Assembly: GCA_024663395.1 (NCBI GenBank)
Contig: JANFAH010000007.1
Coordinates: 2,170,001-2,234,000 of the forward strand
Direction of reading: 5' to 3'
Length of the DNA stretch: 64,000 bases
DNA from: Pisolithus tinctorius
Lineage: Eukaryota > Basidiomycota > Agaricomycetes > Boletales > Pisolithaceae
Positions 22,306 to 33,557 of the stretch are shown here, in pieces. The notes beneath the pieces are model-generated. The model did not search any database. It was given only the letters and a program-made list of their open reading frames with translations, and had not been told where the DNA came from. Numbering within the stretch: position 1 is the first letter of the stretch; every line of letters starts with the position of its first letter. The position numbers and the translations under genes were made by a program.

Positions 22306-22325
22306 TAGCTCCAATTTTCACTGGG
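22306..22325 (-). repeat. Right terminal inverted repeat of the CACTA-like element
   Basis: The exact reverse complement of 9811-9830. The next bases, CACTACA, bring back the CTACA that also precedes the left end. Confidence 0.9.
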
Positions 22326-22332
22326 CACTACA

Positions 22333-22769
22333 GTCCAGTCTTACCCTATTTGATTCTCTTGGCAGGCCAGACACTTGCAGGTTCCTGCCGATACACTTTC
22401 CTGCAAAAACAAGTTGGAGGAGCCCACCCCTGTGGCCACAGTTCTTCTGGAGAACCTTTGGCTTTTGGAGGGGGTGGACCCTTCAAATTTGAGTTCAAAA
22501 CCACAGATTCATCTTGTTTCACCAGTCTTTTCCCTTATGAAAATGCAAAAAGAACTAAAGATTAATCGACTAGCTCGAGTGGGTCGTCTTCCCGCTCGCT
22601 TGAACAAGTTAAAAACCAAGCCGTACTCTTGCCCACCTGAGGAAACATCAAAGGAGAGTATGAACCCTGCTGCTTGCCCCATGAGGGAACCAGAAAAAGG
22701 AGCAGCAGGGGTGTATGCTATATCTGTGGACCTGTATGAACATGTCAAGAACAACATGTCAAAGGATTC
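22333..22769 (+). pseudogene. pol: Gypsy-1 pol fragment: end of RNase H and linker to integrase
   Basis: The reading resumes with VQSYPI and LQVPADTLS and continues through the linker (LLENLWLLEGVDPSN, KINRLARVGRLPARL, VYAISVDLYEHVKNN) to the Gypsy-2 insertion point at 22769. The last 5 bp, GATTC, are the Gypsy-2 target duplication. It has no internal stop apart from a small frame change near the DISFSW/RQAG junction (about 22350-22375). Confidence 0.85.
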
Positions 22770-23465
22770 TGTTATGCTTGTGACAAGTGACTTTGTCAAA
22801 TGGACTAGGCACGAATGTCACGAGGGGAATTCTACGGGCCAAACTTATCGTAACCCCTATGGTCAACCTTGTTATTGATGAGTACCGACAGAGGTTCCTT
22901 CTGTTGGCGAGTTCTTCTGAGATCGTGACGGAGAAGGGACAGAGGTGCGAGTCAAAGATGTTAGGTGATTGCAAGAAATCGAAAAACTGGGGATACACTG
23001 TATGGTACTTCTAACTATATACCTGTCCAGGGTTTGTAGCGTACACACATCCACAGTTAGTCATAAACAAGTAAACAATGAAATGAAAATGAGTCAGGTA
23101 CTGCGAGTACAGCCAAACCGGCCGCGGGCACAGTCTGCAGCGAGGGGCATCAGTACCGATAGAGAGGAAAGGAGCATACAGGCAACATAAACGAGTCAAA
23201 AGCGGGATGGAGCAGGAAGTAGACACAAATGAAATATACGTCCATCAGCTGCGGGCGCAGCTATGAGTCAGCATGACGAGGGCATATGCAGCATCAGTTG
23301 GTATTGGAAATACCACCACCGCCAGTGATCCGAAGGCTGTGTGAGCCTTGAGACCGAGGATGACCATGGCAAGGACAATCGACACGACGAGGCACATGAC
23401 ACACGTGACTTGGCGTTTCAGGGGATACGAGCGAAAAAGGAAAGAGCCCCTAGGCAGGCATAACA
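22770..23465 (-). repeat. Gypsy-2 3' LTR
   Basis: 696 bp. On the minus strand it is preceded by the purine tract AGAGGGGGGGTGA (23466-23478). It carries the same TATATAG box and R-start words as the 5' LTR. Confidence 0.93.
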
Positions 23466-23485
23466 TCACCCCCCCTCTAAGGTCC

Positions 23486-24820
23486 TCAGACCCTTGAGGA
23501 CAAAGCATGGGCGTTGGCAGATAGGTTGCGGAGGGGTCGGCGGGACCAAGTATGGGTGGCGACAGGCGACGGAGTTGGTGGAGACAGGGGTTCCTCGCTT
23601 GCCTGGGTCCAATGTGAACCCTGTCCATTATGGCAGGACCAATGTCCCAGGTAATGGCACTGGTAGCAAGCGAACTTGTAGAGGGGATGTCCCTCAGGAA
23701 CCTTGGCGCGTCCTCCGAGGTAGAAACGAAGCTGATCAGTAGGGACGGGGAGGAAGGGAGCCGAAGGGATAGCTGTGGCGGAGTGGACTGCATTGTGGTA
23801 TTCTTTGTCCAGGCCACCCCAGGATGCGTCAGTTAGAAAGCACTCCCAGCCGGACTCACTTCGTCCCATTCCTAGCCTTTTTGCCACCTCTTTAAACACC
23901 GTCGCATTATCTAAAAATTCTAGCGGTGGATCCCATCGGACCTCCTTATTGGCTTCCGACTTCATTTCGGGAACTACCAGTGGCTCTTTAGGTTTGATCT
24001 GTTCAAGAAGTCGAGAAGCTGTCGGAGCAAGGAACTCTCCGACTTGTTGATCGCAAAGGTGATGGTAAGCCCCACCCATTACGGCTTCTAAAACATCTGC
24101 ATAGCCTTTTTTGAGCATTGAAGTCATAATGACTTCAGCAAGAGGAGCGGTTCCAGAGAGTTGTCAAACCCGAATCCGATTTGTAGCTCGTCCTATCACG
24201 TCTGCCGCTCTGTAGATTTCAGACAGCACCCCAAAATACTCAACCTGTTCTGGTGTGCACCCGTCAATGTCATCCCCTTTGTTGAAGACATCAAGTGCCC
24301 TAGTAACGTCCAAGTAGTCACTTGCTGAGACTGGTAATCACGGCTCGTCATCCCTGGCAAGGGCGACTGAGGCGAGGAGGTCAAGGGCGGCATTTCTGGA
24401 CGAGACTGGACTGGCAGGGCGAAGGTTGGGAGGGACAGGAGCATTGGCGGGACCCGGGGTGGCTGTTCTTCTATCAGCGTCATGGTGAGACTTCTCTTTA
24501 TTCTTTCCTTTTCCCTGCTGGTTACTGTCTCCCTTGAGGGGGACTCTGGCCTTGGGGATCAGGACTCTATGAACCGAGAAGCCCTGCTGTGGACGCGGCT
24601 TGAGGGGGCAGGAGACAGGGGTCGGTACCTCCCACTGGGACTCGAAGGACGAGGTGTCTGACCTAGGAAAGCTGGTGGTGGAGGACGGGGGAGGGGAGTG
24701 GCAATAACAGGCGACCGGGGGAACGAGCAAGTCGTTCCTGTTGGCTGCGGGGTCGTAAAGGGATTCTCCAACGAGGTCGGCATAGTCATTCTTGGTGTTG
24801 ACGGAACATGGGGAGTCCAT
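23486..24820 (-). pseudogene. Gypsy-2 ORF3, broken
   Basis: This is the extra reading frame after pol. It starts at ATG 24820-24818, whose A is the last base of the pol TAA (TAATG). The order is an acidic/Pro-rich N-terminus (MDSPCSVNTKNDYADL), a basic middle, a conserved segment (SASDYLD..., GYADVLEAVMGGAYHHL, GEFLAPTASRLLEQIKPKE, RWDPPLEFLDNATVFKE), and a Cys/His cluster (CYQCHYLGHWSC) near the end. Two TGA stops (24338-24340 and about 24164) replace Arg of the Gypsy-4 copy. See the intact Gypsy-4 ORF3 at 51565-52899. The function is unknown; it has no signal peptide or membrane helix like an envelope protein. Confidence 0.75.
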
Positions 24821-27800
24821 TAATTTCTGAGGTGTCGAGCAAGTTTGTACTGATCGAGGGCATCTGAAGCATGGTCTTTTATATGTTCTTCGGGTTCCCA
24901 TGTATTGGACAAATGGGGGAATCCTTTCCATTTGACTAAATATTTGCGCTGTCCTCTGCGACCATCTGTTTTATGATTTAGTATCGCCTCCACCTCCCAT
25001 TCAATTTCATCATCAACCAGTTCTGGCAGTGGTGCTGCGGGCGCAGTTCCATATACCTCATTTTCGACATAGGGGAAGACCCGAGAGGCGTGGAACACCG
25101 GATGAACTTTCCATGTCGACGGGAGGTCCAATCGGAAGGCAACCGGTGACACCACCTGAGTCACTTTGAAGGGCCCGAGATGTCGGGGTGCAATCTTGTC
25201 ACACTGGTTCTTGATCCTAAGATGCCCGACATCAAGGAGAACTTGATCTCCGACCTTGGGCGGTTCATAGGTTCCTTTACTGCGCGAACGCATCAATTCC
25301 TGTGCTTTCTTATGCGCGAGGGTGGCAACATCCCAGGAAGATGCAAGTCGCTCCAACCTCTCATTTACCGAAGGAACGGGGGTTAGTCGCTTTTCTGGAT
25401 ATGGGGAGGGGTCATATCCAAGTATGAGCGAAAATGGGGTCATTTTATGCACCGAATGGATCCGGGAGTTATGAGCGAATTCCACAGAAGGGAGTTTGCT
25501 GGCCCACGAGTTGGGGAACTCCGAACAATAGAGCCGAAGGTATCCTTCGACCTCTTGATTTACGCATTCGCTTTCTCCATTAGTCTGAGGATGGTATCCG
25601 GTACTCAGCTTGGCTTTTACCCCTATCGCCTTATAAAGTTCTTTGGTAAATGAAGACGCGAACTGGGGTCCTCGATCCGAGATAACCGATTCGGGGAGTC
25701 CAAATCGGGAATAGATGAACTGATGGAAAAGTCAGGCAATGCCGACTGAGTCGACGTTTTTGTGGCACAGAACAAACAGGGCGGCTTTAGTAAGACCCTG
25801 ATCAACAACCGTGAGAACCGAGTCATATTTTTGTTCCCCAGACATGGGAAGATCCGTGATGAGATCCATAGACACTTGCTGGAATGGGAAAGGGGTTTTA
25901 GGTGTTTCATGAGGGACAACCGGGGGCGTCAGGGGGTGCATAACGACCTTCATAGTTTGGCACAAGGGACATCTGGCAATGTACTTTTTGATGTCAGTTC
26001 CCATTCCTTCCCACCATACCTCTTTTCTCATTTTGGCGAACATTGCTTTCTGTCCTGGGTGTCCAGCGGATTCATGATCATGGTAGGATTGCATGCAGTG
26101 TCGGCGATCCTCAGGCAGGATGTATAACCTTGTAGTTCCAAACCGTTTTGTTCCGTCCTCAGCAATAGTAATGTTGTTGCTGGGTTCCGGACCTGCCGAC
26201 TCTTTTGATGTATCGTTCTTGACACGTTCATATAGGTCCACGGAAATGGAATAGACACCTCGAGCCCCTTTTGTGGGTTCCTTCGTGAGGCGGGCTTCGG
26301 TGCCTAGACTCTCCTTTGACTTTTCCTCAACTGGGCGAGAGTAAGGTTTGGTTCAGGATCTTTCTAGGCGAGCTGGGAGATGTCCAACGTGGGCGATCCT
26401 ATTTATTTTAAGTTGTTTTTGCATTTTAGTTAACGAAAACAAGGGGGAAACGAGTCGGATTGGTGGTTTTGAAGGGTCCACCCCCTCTGAAAGCCAAAGG
26501 TTCGTTGGGAGAACCATGGCCGTAGGGGCAGGTTCCTCCGTTAGGTTCCTTCGTGACAGCATATCAGCAGGTACCTGAAGACGACCGGCCTGCCAGGAAA
26601 ACCTGATAGGGTAAGACTGAATAGTCGCGGCCCAGCGCACCTGCCACAGAGTCAACTGTTGAGGCTCCTGATAGTATTCGAGGTTTTTATGGTCGGTAAA
26701 GACCACCGTAGGTTCAACAGGTGAGAGGAGGTAGGGGTGGAAAGCTTTGAGGGCGCGAATGACTGCGAGCATTTCCAAGTCGTACACTTGATAGCGCTGT
26801 TCAGCGCCGACCAGGGATTGCGAGAGGTACGAGCAGGGGTGCCATTCGCCATCCAAGCCTTTTTGGGCGAGGACTGCTCCAGTCCCAAGCTTGGAGGCAT
26901 CTGTAAACAGAGCAAATGGTTTTGCGAAGTCGGGGATAGTGAGGACCGGGGAAGAGCATAACAAAGACTTCAACTTCTCGAACGCAGCTGCACGTTTAGG
27001 GGTCCATTGATAGGAGACTCCCTTCCTCGTAAGGTCATGAAGTGGTCGTGCGACACTTGAGAAGGAGGGGATAAATTTCTGATAGGAGTTACAGAACCCT
27101 AAGAATCTGCGGAGTCCAGTCAGATTGTCAGGAACCTCCCAAGTAGAGATAGCATCGGTCTTTGTGGGCAACATCTCCATTCGTCCTTTCCCAATAATCA
27201 TCCCCAAAAACTCTACTTCCTCGGCTTCAAAACAGCACTTGCTTATTTTGAGGCGGAGATCTTCGTCAGCGCAAATTTGCAGAAATTCTTCGACCCAGTG
27301 ACGTAATTCCTCGACAGTTTTGGCATGGACAACAACATCGTCCATATATCCAACTTGCTTTCCGCGTTGTTTTTCAAAGGTCTTATCCATGTAACGCTGG
27401 AAGGAAGGTGGTGAGTTGCACTGTCCGAAAAACATTACTGTTGGTTCGAAGAGTCCCTTTGGCATGATGAAGGCCCCCTTCCATTCGTCTCCATCCTTGA
27501 CATGAAGGTTGGTGAACCCCCACTGAATGTCGAATTTTGCGTAATACTTAGATTCCACCAGCTCATCGAAAAGAGCTTGTGCATTCGGTAGTGGATGCGC
27601 GTCTTGGATGGTGAATGAATTCAGGTACCGGTAGTCCTGAATTAGTCATTTCTTCCTGTCTTTCTTGGCTACGAAGAACACAGGGGCCGCTTGCGGAGAG
27701 GTTGAAGGCCGAATTTTTTTGCATTTAAGATTTTCGTCAAGAAATTCATCTAGAACCTTTAACTTGTCAGGGGACATGGGGTATACCGCTGCTTTCTTTG

Positions 27801-28487
27801 GTTTGAAATCATCCTTCAGGCGGATTTCATGGTCCAGCCTGGGGTGATGTTTGGGGAGCAGTATATCGTCCTCTGCGAATATCTTGACAAACCTTTTGTA
27901 CCTTTCCGGTAGTCGGACTTCTTCCTTGCTTGCAGATAGAGCGGCTTCCAATTCTGTAGAAAGCGTAGTTTTGTTAATCTCAGCTGGAGTTTCCTTGACG
28001 GAGAGCTCCTTGATCAGTGGTTTCTCTGGATATGTAAAACCATCATCCCAGCACATAATTTTACTGGTTTCCCAGTCCATGCAGGGTTTGTATTCTTTGA
28101 GGAACGGCATTCCAAGGAGCACGTGCTCCTCTCCAACAAGTGGTCCAACATAGCACTTGACTCATATGATTCGTTCCTTGATCTCCATCTTGACAGTACA
28201 TTTCCGAGTCACCCATTCTTGATCCTTCCCAGTAAAGGAAGTGGTTTTGAACCTCCGTTCGACGCAGTACGTTGGTATTTGAAGTTTCCGAACCATTGCT
28301 TCAGATATAAGCGATACTTCAGTGCCTGAGTCGATACAGGCCCAAATTCCTGCCTTGTAGTCAGGTAAGATGACGAGTCCAAGAGGGGATCGAATTTGCA
28401 TATTCGTTTCATCATCTATAGAAGTACATTTAGCCGACAATATAGAAACCAGACTGACTGATGCAGGAATAGGTTCAGCAGTCCTCC
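24820..28487 (-). pseudogene. pol: Gypsy-2 pol, broken by four in-frame stops
   Basis: One continuous minus-strand frame encodes protease (WACIDSGTEVSLIS, about 28335), RT (KKDRKK; FDIQWGFTNLH; YMDDVVVHA about 27340), RNase H (FALFTDASKLGTGAVLA; YDLEMLAVI; FTDHKNLEYY), integrase (HESAGHPGQK...CPLCQ zinc module about 26085; MDLITDLP; SDRGPQF; TGYHPQTNGESE), and a C-terminal chromodomain (WEVEAILNHKTDGRRGQRK, KYLVKWKGF, about 25000-24860). Stops are TGA at 28162, 27646, 26353 and 25732, at sites that are Arg or Lys in sister copies. The chromodomain places it with the chromoviruses, whose integrase targets modified histones. It is entered from gag by a -1 shift at 28491-28497. Confidence 0.92.
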
Positions 28488-29897
28488 TTAAAAACCCAAC
28501 AACCTCTTCTCATCATCATTTGCTTCTCTGTCTCCGACATAGGCAGTCTTGGTACTGTCCTCGGAGACTACGATGCGAACATTAGAGAGAGACTTGGATT
28601 TGCATTCACTCTTGTAGTGGCCCTTCTTGTTACAATTATAGCAAGTGACGTCAGTGGCAGAGCGACGGACATTCTTCTTTCGTTTATCGACATCCATAGC
28701 ATTGGGATCTCAGGTTTTGCTTTGGAAATGAACATACTTCCTTTCATGCCGAGATTCCTTCCCTTCCAGGATATGCTTGGTAGCGATTGCCGTTCTTGCT
28801 TCTCCCGCGACCTTGATCCATTCCAACATGGTAATAGGGGCTCAACCACAGTTGAGGATCCAGTCTCGGTATTCTCTGGAGAGACCTTTTCCAAAGAAGA
28901 TTCCAGCTTCCCTGGACTCTTCCTTTAACTGGGCTTTATTGACAAGACCCATGAACTCCGCAATGTAGGCTTCAAGTTCGCACGTCCCCTGCTCGATGCT
29001 TGACAATCGAAGGATAGCAAGGGCTGTCTGATCACCAGACTCGAAGGTGGCTTTGAGTCGTTCAACGAAGACCTGGAACGTGTCCATGTAACAGATACTT
29101 CCATTATTGAGGCGGTTTTCATTTTGGTAATTTTCAGTGAACGAGATGGCAGCCCCTTTTGTCATATATGTCAGGGCGAAAGCGATTTTAAGTGAATTGT
29201 TGCTGTAAACGTGCCGATTAAGGTTTAAGTAACCTTCTATTTGCGTGAGCCATGTCTGAAGACTATTGTGGCTCCCGTCATATTCTCCTGGTTTGCCGAC
29301 ATTAAATTCCTGGCCTCCATTAGGGGGTCATGGATAGTAATCGTCATCGTCATCATACTTGGATTTCCCCTTACTGCCACTATCTGGGTAGGGCTCTGGG
29401 GGTACGTCCTTTCTGAAGTTTCGAGTGTACCAATCTCTTAGCATCCTCTGAGTAGGGACACCGCTAGGGAAGGGATCCCCGGCTTCGGCAACCAATCATC
29501 TCGCTTCTTCGGCCAAGCGGTGGCGTTGCTCCTCGAGCTGTTGATGCACCTCCTCTTCTGAGAACACTCTTTGAGGCATTTCCGGAGCAGACTCTCCGTG
29601 ACCTTGCGTCATCGACATTACTGGTGTTTGCACTTCTTCCTGTTCTTCTTTGAGGATTGATCCGTAAGAAGTACTAGACTTCCGATCTTCTTCTTCTTCT
29701 GAACTTAGAGCGACTTCTTCTTCGCGATACCGCAAAAGGAAAGATATATGGGGATTTGTAGCAGAGTAAGATGGTCCGAGCCAACCAAGAGGGATAGGAG
29801 GTAGAGGTGGATTCCTTCCTAGTCCGAGTGGGTTAGTTCGAGGTGGGACCGGAGGCTTACTCTTCTTGGATGAAGACACTTTAACGGATAGTGACAA
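28488..29897 (-). pseudogene. gag: Gypsy-2 gag, broken by about four stops
   Basis: Capsid and nucleocapsid precursor, 469 codons long as in Gypsy-4. N-terminus MSLSVKVSSSKKSKPPVPPR, then a Glu-rich coiled-coil (SEEEVHQQLEEQRHRLAEE), the capsid-type domain (YMDTFQVFVERLKATFESG; SSIEQGTCELEAYIAEF) and one CCHC knuckle (CYNCNKKGHYKSEC). Four TGA stops interrupt the one frame: near 29496, 29325, 28842 and 28710. The frame ends LLGF-TAA at 28488. Confidence 0.88.
28491..28497 (-). promoter_or_regulatory. Likely -1 ribosomal frameshift site, Gypsy-2
   Basis: On the minus strand the last gag codons read TTG GGT TTT TAA, giving the heptamer G GGT TTT directly before the stop. Pol is open in the -1 frame across this point. 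The same heptamer sits at the same place in Gypsy-4. Confidence 0.65.
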
Positions 29898-30123
29898 CGA
29901 AGGCTGAGGGAGGATTTACAATCCGAGGATAACCTGTCAGCAAGAAGGGAAAAAGGTTCCGGACTCTAGGGAGGCGATCTATTAATCCCTGATGGGAGCC
30001 TATAGAGTGTTAAGCCGGTAGGGGGTAGGATTTGGTTTGTTGAAGTTCAGTAACCGAGGGACGAGTCTGACTTTCTCGAAGAGGTCGAATGAGTCCCGAA
30101 AGCTGCATAGAGTTTTTCGATTT
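29898..30123 (-). promoter_or_regulatory. Gypsy-2 leader and self-primer binding site
   Basis: This is the untranslated leader between 5' LTR and gag. The 13 bases touching the LTR (30111-30123; sense AAATCGAAAAACT) are the exact complement of sense AGTTTTTCGATTT in the LTR (30342-30330). That LTR segment starts 33 nt after a TATATAG box (30375-30369), where the mRNA should begin. This matches the Tf1-type self-priming layout, in which the folded mRNA 5' end primes minus-strand synthesis. Confidence 0.72.
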
Positions 30124-30819
30124 TGTTATGCTCGTGACGAGTGACTTTGTCAAATGGACTAGGCACGAATGTCACGAGGGGAATTCTATGGGCCAAACTT
30201 ATCGTAACCCCTATGGTCAACCTTGTTATTGATGAGTACTGACAGAGGTTCCTTCTGTTGGCGAGTTCTTCTGAGATCACGACAGAGAAGGGACAGAGGT
30301 GCGAGTCAAAGATGTTAGGTGATTGCAAGAAATCGAAAAACTGGGGATACACTGTACAGTACTTCTAACTATATACCCATCCAGGGTTTGTAGCATACAC
30401 ACATCCACAGTTAGTCATAAACAAGTAAACAATGAAATGAAAACGAGTCAGGTACTGTGAGTACAGCCAAACCGGCTGCAGGCACAGTCTGCAGCGAGGG
30501 GCATCAGTACCGATAGAGAGGAAAGGAGCATACAGGCAACATAAACGAGTCAAAAGCGGGATGGAGCAGGAAGTAGACACAAATGAAATATACGTCCATC
30601 AGCTGCAGGTGCAGCTACGAGTCAGTGTGACGAGGGCATATGCAGCATCAGTTGGTATTGGAAATACCACCACCACTGGTGATCCGAAGGCTGTGCAAGC
30701 CTTGAGACCGAGGACGACCATGGCGAGGACAATCGACGCGACGAGGCACGTGACACACGTGACTTGGCGTTTCAGGGGATACAAGCGAAAAAGGAAAGAG
30801 CCCCTAGGCAGGCATAACA
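30124..30819 (-). repeat. Gypsy-2 5' LTR
   Basis: 696 bp, TGTTATGC...GCATAACA, with the sense TATATAG box at 30375-30369 and predicted transcript start near 30342. Target duplication GATTC follows at 30820-30824. Confidence 0.93.
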
Positions 30820-30824
30820 GATTC

Positions 30825-32398
30825 TATGGGTCCAGAACCAAGTGAAAATGTTACTGTAGCAGAAGATGGAACCAAATGGTTCAGCACTACTCACCTCTAT
30901 ATTCCCCCTGAAAACTGACATCATTGCATGTGGTCATATCACGACCACGAGTCTGCTGGACACCCTGGACAGAAAGCGATGTTCAACAAAATGAGAAAGG
31001 AAGTATGGTGGGAAGGTATGGGAAAGGATATTAAGGCTTATGTCGCAGGATGCCCGCTTTGCCAGACCACCAAGGTCGTCACACATCTGCCAACACCGCC
31101 TGTAACTCCCCATGACACTCCCAAAACAGCCTTTCCATTCCAACAGGTGTCTATGGATCTCATCATGGATCTGCCAGTCTCAGGTGAACAAAAATACAAT
31201 TTGATTCTCATGGTTGTCAATCAGGGGCTTACTAAAGCCATGCTATTCATCCTGTGTCATAAAACAATTGGCTCTGTTGGCCTCGCCTGACTCTTCCATC
31301 AATTCATTTACACTTGATTTGGTCTGCCGGAATCAGTGATCTCCAATCATGGACCCCAGTTTGCTTCTTCGTTTACAAAAGAACTTTACAAAGCAATAGG
31401 GGTCAGGACCAAGCTGAGTACTGGATATCACCCTCAAACTAATGGAGAAAGCGAGTGAGTTAATCAGGAAGTGGAAGGGTATTTGCACCTCTACTGCTCG
31501 GAGTTTCCTAACTTGTGGGCAAGCAAACTCCCCTCTGCTGAATTCACTCACAATTCCCATGTACACTCTGTCCACAAGATGACTCCATTTTCCCTCATAC
31601 TCAGGTACGAACCGTCCCCCTTACCCAGAAAAACAACTCACCCCAGTCCCCTCTGTTGATGAGAGACTGGAACAACTCATGTCCTCCCATGATGTTGTCA
31701 TTCTCGTGCACAAGAAAGCACAGGAACAGATGCGGTTGTGCAGCAAAGGTTCCTACACACTGCCAAAAGTCAGAGATCAAGTGCTGCTGGATACTGGACA
31801 CCTTAGGATCAAAAACCAGTGTGACAAGGTTGCGCCCCAACATCTCAGACCTTTCAAGGTGACTCACATCGTGTCACCAGTCACTTTCTGGTTGGACCTA
31901 CCACCAACCTGGAAAGTTCATCTGGTGTTCCACGCCTCTTGCATCTTCCCATATGTCAAAAACGAGGTATATGGAACTGTGCCCACAGCACCACTGCCCG
32001 AGTTGGTCAATGATGAGGTGGAGTGGGAGGTTGAGTCAGTAATTAATCACAAGATGGATGGTTGCCGAGGGCAGTGTAAGTATCTGGTCAAATGGAAAGG
32101 TTTCCCGCATTTGTCCAATATGTGGGAACCTGAGGAACACTTAAAAGACCACACTTCTGAAGCACTCGACCAGTACAAACTTGCCTGGCACCTCAGATAT
32201 CAATGGACTCCCCTCACTCTGTTAACACTGAAAATGACTATGCTGACCTCCTTGGAGAATCCGTTTATGACCCTGCACATGACAGGGACGAGCTACTTGT
32301 CCCCCCCATTGCCTGTTATCACTACTCCCCTCCCCCGACCTCCTCCTCCCATCTTCCTGAGTCGGACACCTCATCCCTCATCTCGCAGTACATACCGC
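30825..32398 (+). pseudogene. pol: Gypsy-1 pol fragment: integrase, chromodomain and start of ORF3
   Basis: This is the third Gypsy-1 piece. Integrase zinc module (HESAGHPGQK, CPLCQTTK) and core (MDLIMDLPVSGEQ; NHGPQFASSF; TGYHPQTNGESE) are followed by the GPY-type segment and chromodomain (WEVESVINHKMDGCRGQCK; LVKWKGF) ending near 32200. TGA stops at 30916, 31288, 31315 and 31456 all stand at Arg positions of the sister copies, and a frameshift lies near 31615. The pol stop codon is CAA here, so pol runs on; ORF3 starts with ATG at 32203 (MDSPHSVNTENDYADLL) and stops at the next insertion. Confidence 0.88.
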
Positions 32399-32859
32399 TG
32401 TAGGAATAGGTAAAATAGATATACCTATAATGGTAATAGTCAGTAATGGGCGAGTTTAGTGCTCGACCCAAAAGGGAGGTTCTCTCTGGAGAAAGAAGTG
32501 TAGTAAAAAGTAAAAAATGCGAACTAGAAAAAAGATACTTAGCTGTGCCTGTCTAATACTCTTGCCAGTCCTCCTGGCACTTTGGGTACTCCCCAAAGTA
32601 ATAAATCTAACTTCGAAAACTCGCCGAAATGCAAGACTAAATCACCCTACTACTGAGGGCCTGTGACCTGTACTTCGTTGTTTTGGTAAACTGAACTCGC
32701 GCGAACACAGCACACATGCTTAGTCAGCAACGTGGCTGCTCGTCACCAAGTCCAGGGGTACAAACACAAAAACAAAGGCAAGAAATAAAACAAGTCCTTC
32801 CACCCCTAAACTCCTGACCAAGACGGATTCTCCTAAGGAACTCGAACTCGTTCCCTACA
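32399..32859 (-). repeat. Gag-only element 3' LTR
   Basis: 461 bp; pairs with 38244-38704. Inverted ends TGTAGG and CCTACA. Confidence 0.92.
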
Positions 32860-33557
32860 TCCGAGGGGTGGTTTAGAATTTGACCGTCCTTGGTCGCTCT
32901 CCTCCTCGCACGAACATCCTCATCCTCGCACCTGCTTCCCTCGACCTCACCACATATCCTCATGCCCTTCAAACACAACTCTTCGCCCCTAACCTCCTCA
33001 CTACTCGAACATGACCCCCTTCCTTCCCAAAACACACTCCTGATCTCGCTGAACAACCCTCTTCATCCGCAAAACCTTTCGCCCTCGAACACAACCCTTT
33101 CCGCCTACAGAGCGCCACCTGGCCTCCCGAACACACACCCTGCCTCTCGAACACTCCCCTCAAGGCCCAAACCTCGAACCAAAAGACGACGGAGATAATC
33201 TCCAGGCAAGCGAACAAGTGAGTAATAAATCGAGTGTGGAGCGAGTCAAAGACTGCTCTTCGAGGCACAGTCTCTGTGCGAATGGTAACGTGGTGTGACG
33301 CAGCTCAGCGGCTGGTACAGCGGATGCTGGCCCTCTACGAGGCAGCTCGAAGACGTATATATGTACCTAAAACAAACCTCGATCAGTCGTGTATTTACTA
33401 TCCTTATATGCATATGTGCTCTCGACTACTGCTTGTCCTTAAGACGATTTAGCACCAAGAAAAACAATGGAACTCGAAACTATAAGTCGGGATGAGTAGA
33501 ATCACCCAAAGGTTAGCACGACTCGGTTGAACGACGTCGCTCGAAGCAAAACTCATT
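32860..33557. other. Interior of the gag-only element without a clear gene
   Basis: There are C-rich open frames but no motif or splice pattern I can support. The DNA has many CGA/TCG words, unlike the CpG-poor older elements nearby, which agrees with a young insertion. Confidence 0.4.

Larger units (their letters stand above)
9811..22325. mobile_element. Tnp2/CACTA-like (CMC) DNA transposon, about 7.5 kb plus nested copia
   Basis: The element is bounded by 20-bp perfect terminal inverted repeats and interrupts Gypsy-1 between the codons for WAAT and VQSYPI. CTACA flanks both ends, directly on the left (9806-9810) and 2 bp away on the right (22328-22332), consistent with an imperfect target duplication. 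It carries a Tnp2-family transposase (minus), and two divergent accessory genes (here A, minus; B, plus). A 4,989-bp Ty1/copia is nested within gene B. The ends read CCCAGTG...CACTGGG rather than the classical CACTA start. Subterminal DNA at both ends is rich in CATAG/CTATG words, the sort of arrangement bound by transposase in CACTA elements. All three genes carry disabling lesions, so this copy is probably non-autonomous. Confidence 0.85.
22770..30819 (-). mobile_element. Gypsy-2: full-length chromovirus-like Ty3/gypsy element, minus orientation
   Basis: The element is 8,050 bp with 696-bp LTRs at 22770-23465 and 30124-30819, starting TGTTATGC and ending GCATAACA, flanked by the 5-bp duplication GATTC (22765-22769, 30820-30824). 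Gene order in sense: gag, pol with protease-RT-RNase H-integrase-chromodomain, then ORF3. Gag and pol overlap in the -1 frame. The LTRs differ at a number of sites, nearly all CpG versus TpG/CpA. All three genes carry in-frame TGA stops but no frameshift was found, so damage is mostly by point transition. Confidence 0.95.

Noticed and set aside
9811..22325. hAT or KDZ (Kyakuja-Dileera-Zisupton) element
   Set aside because: The ends contain CAGTG as in some hAT elements, but the flanks give no 8-bp duplication and the transposase is of Tnp2 type.
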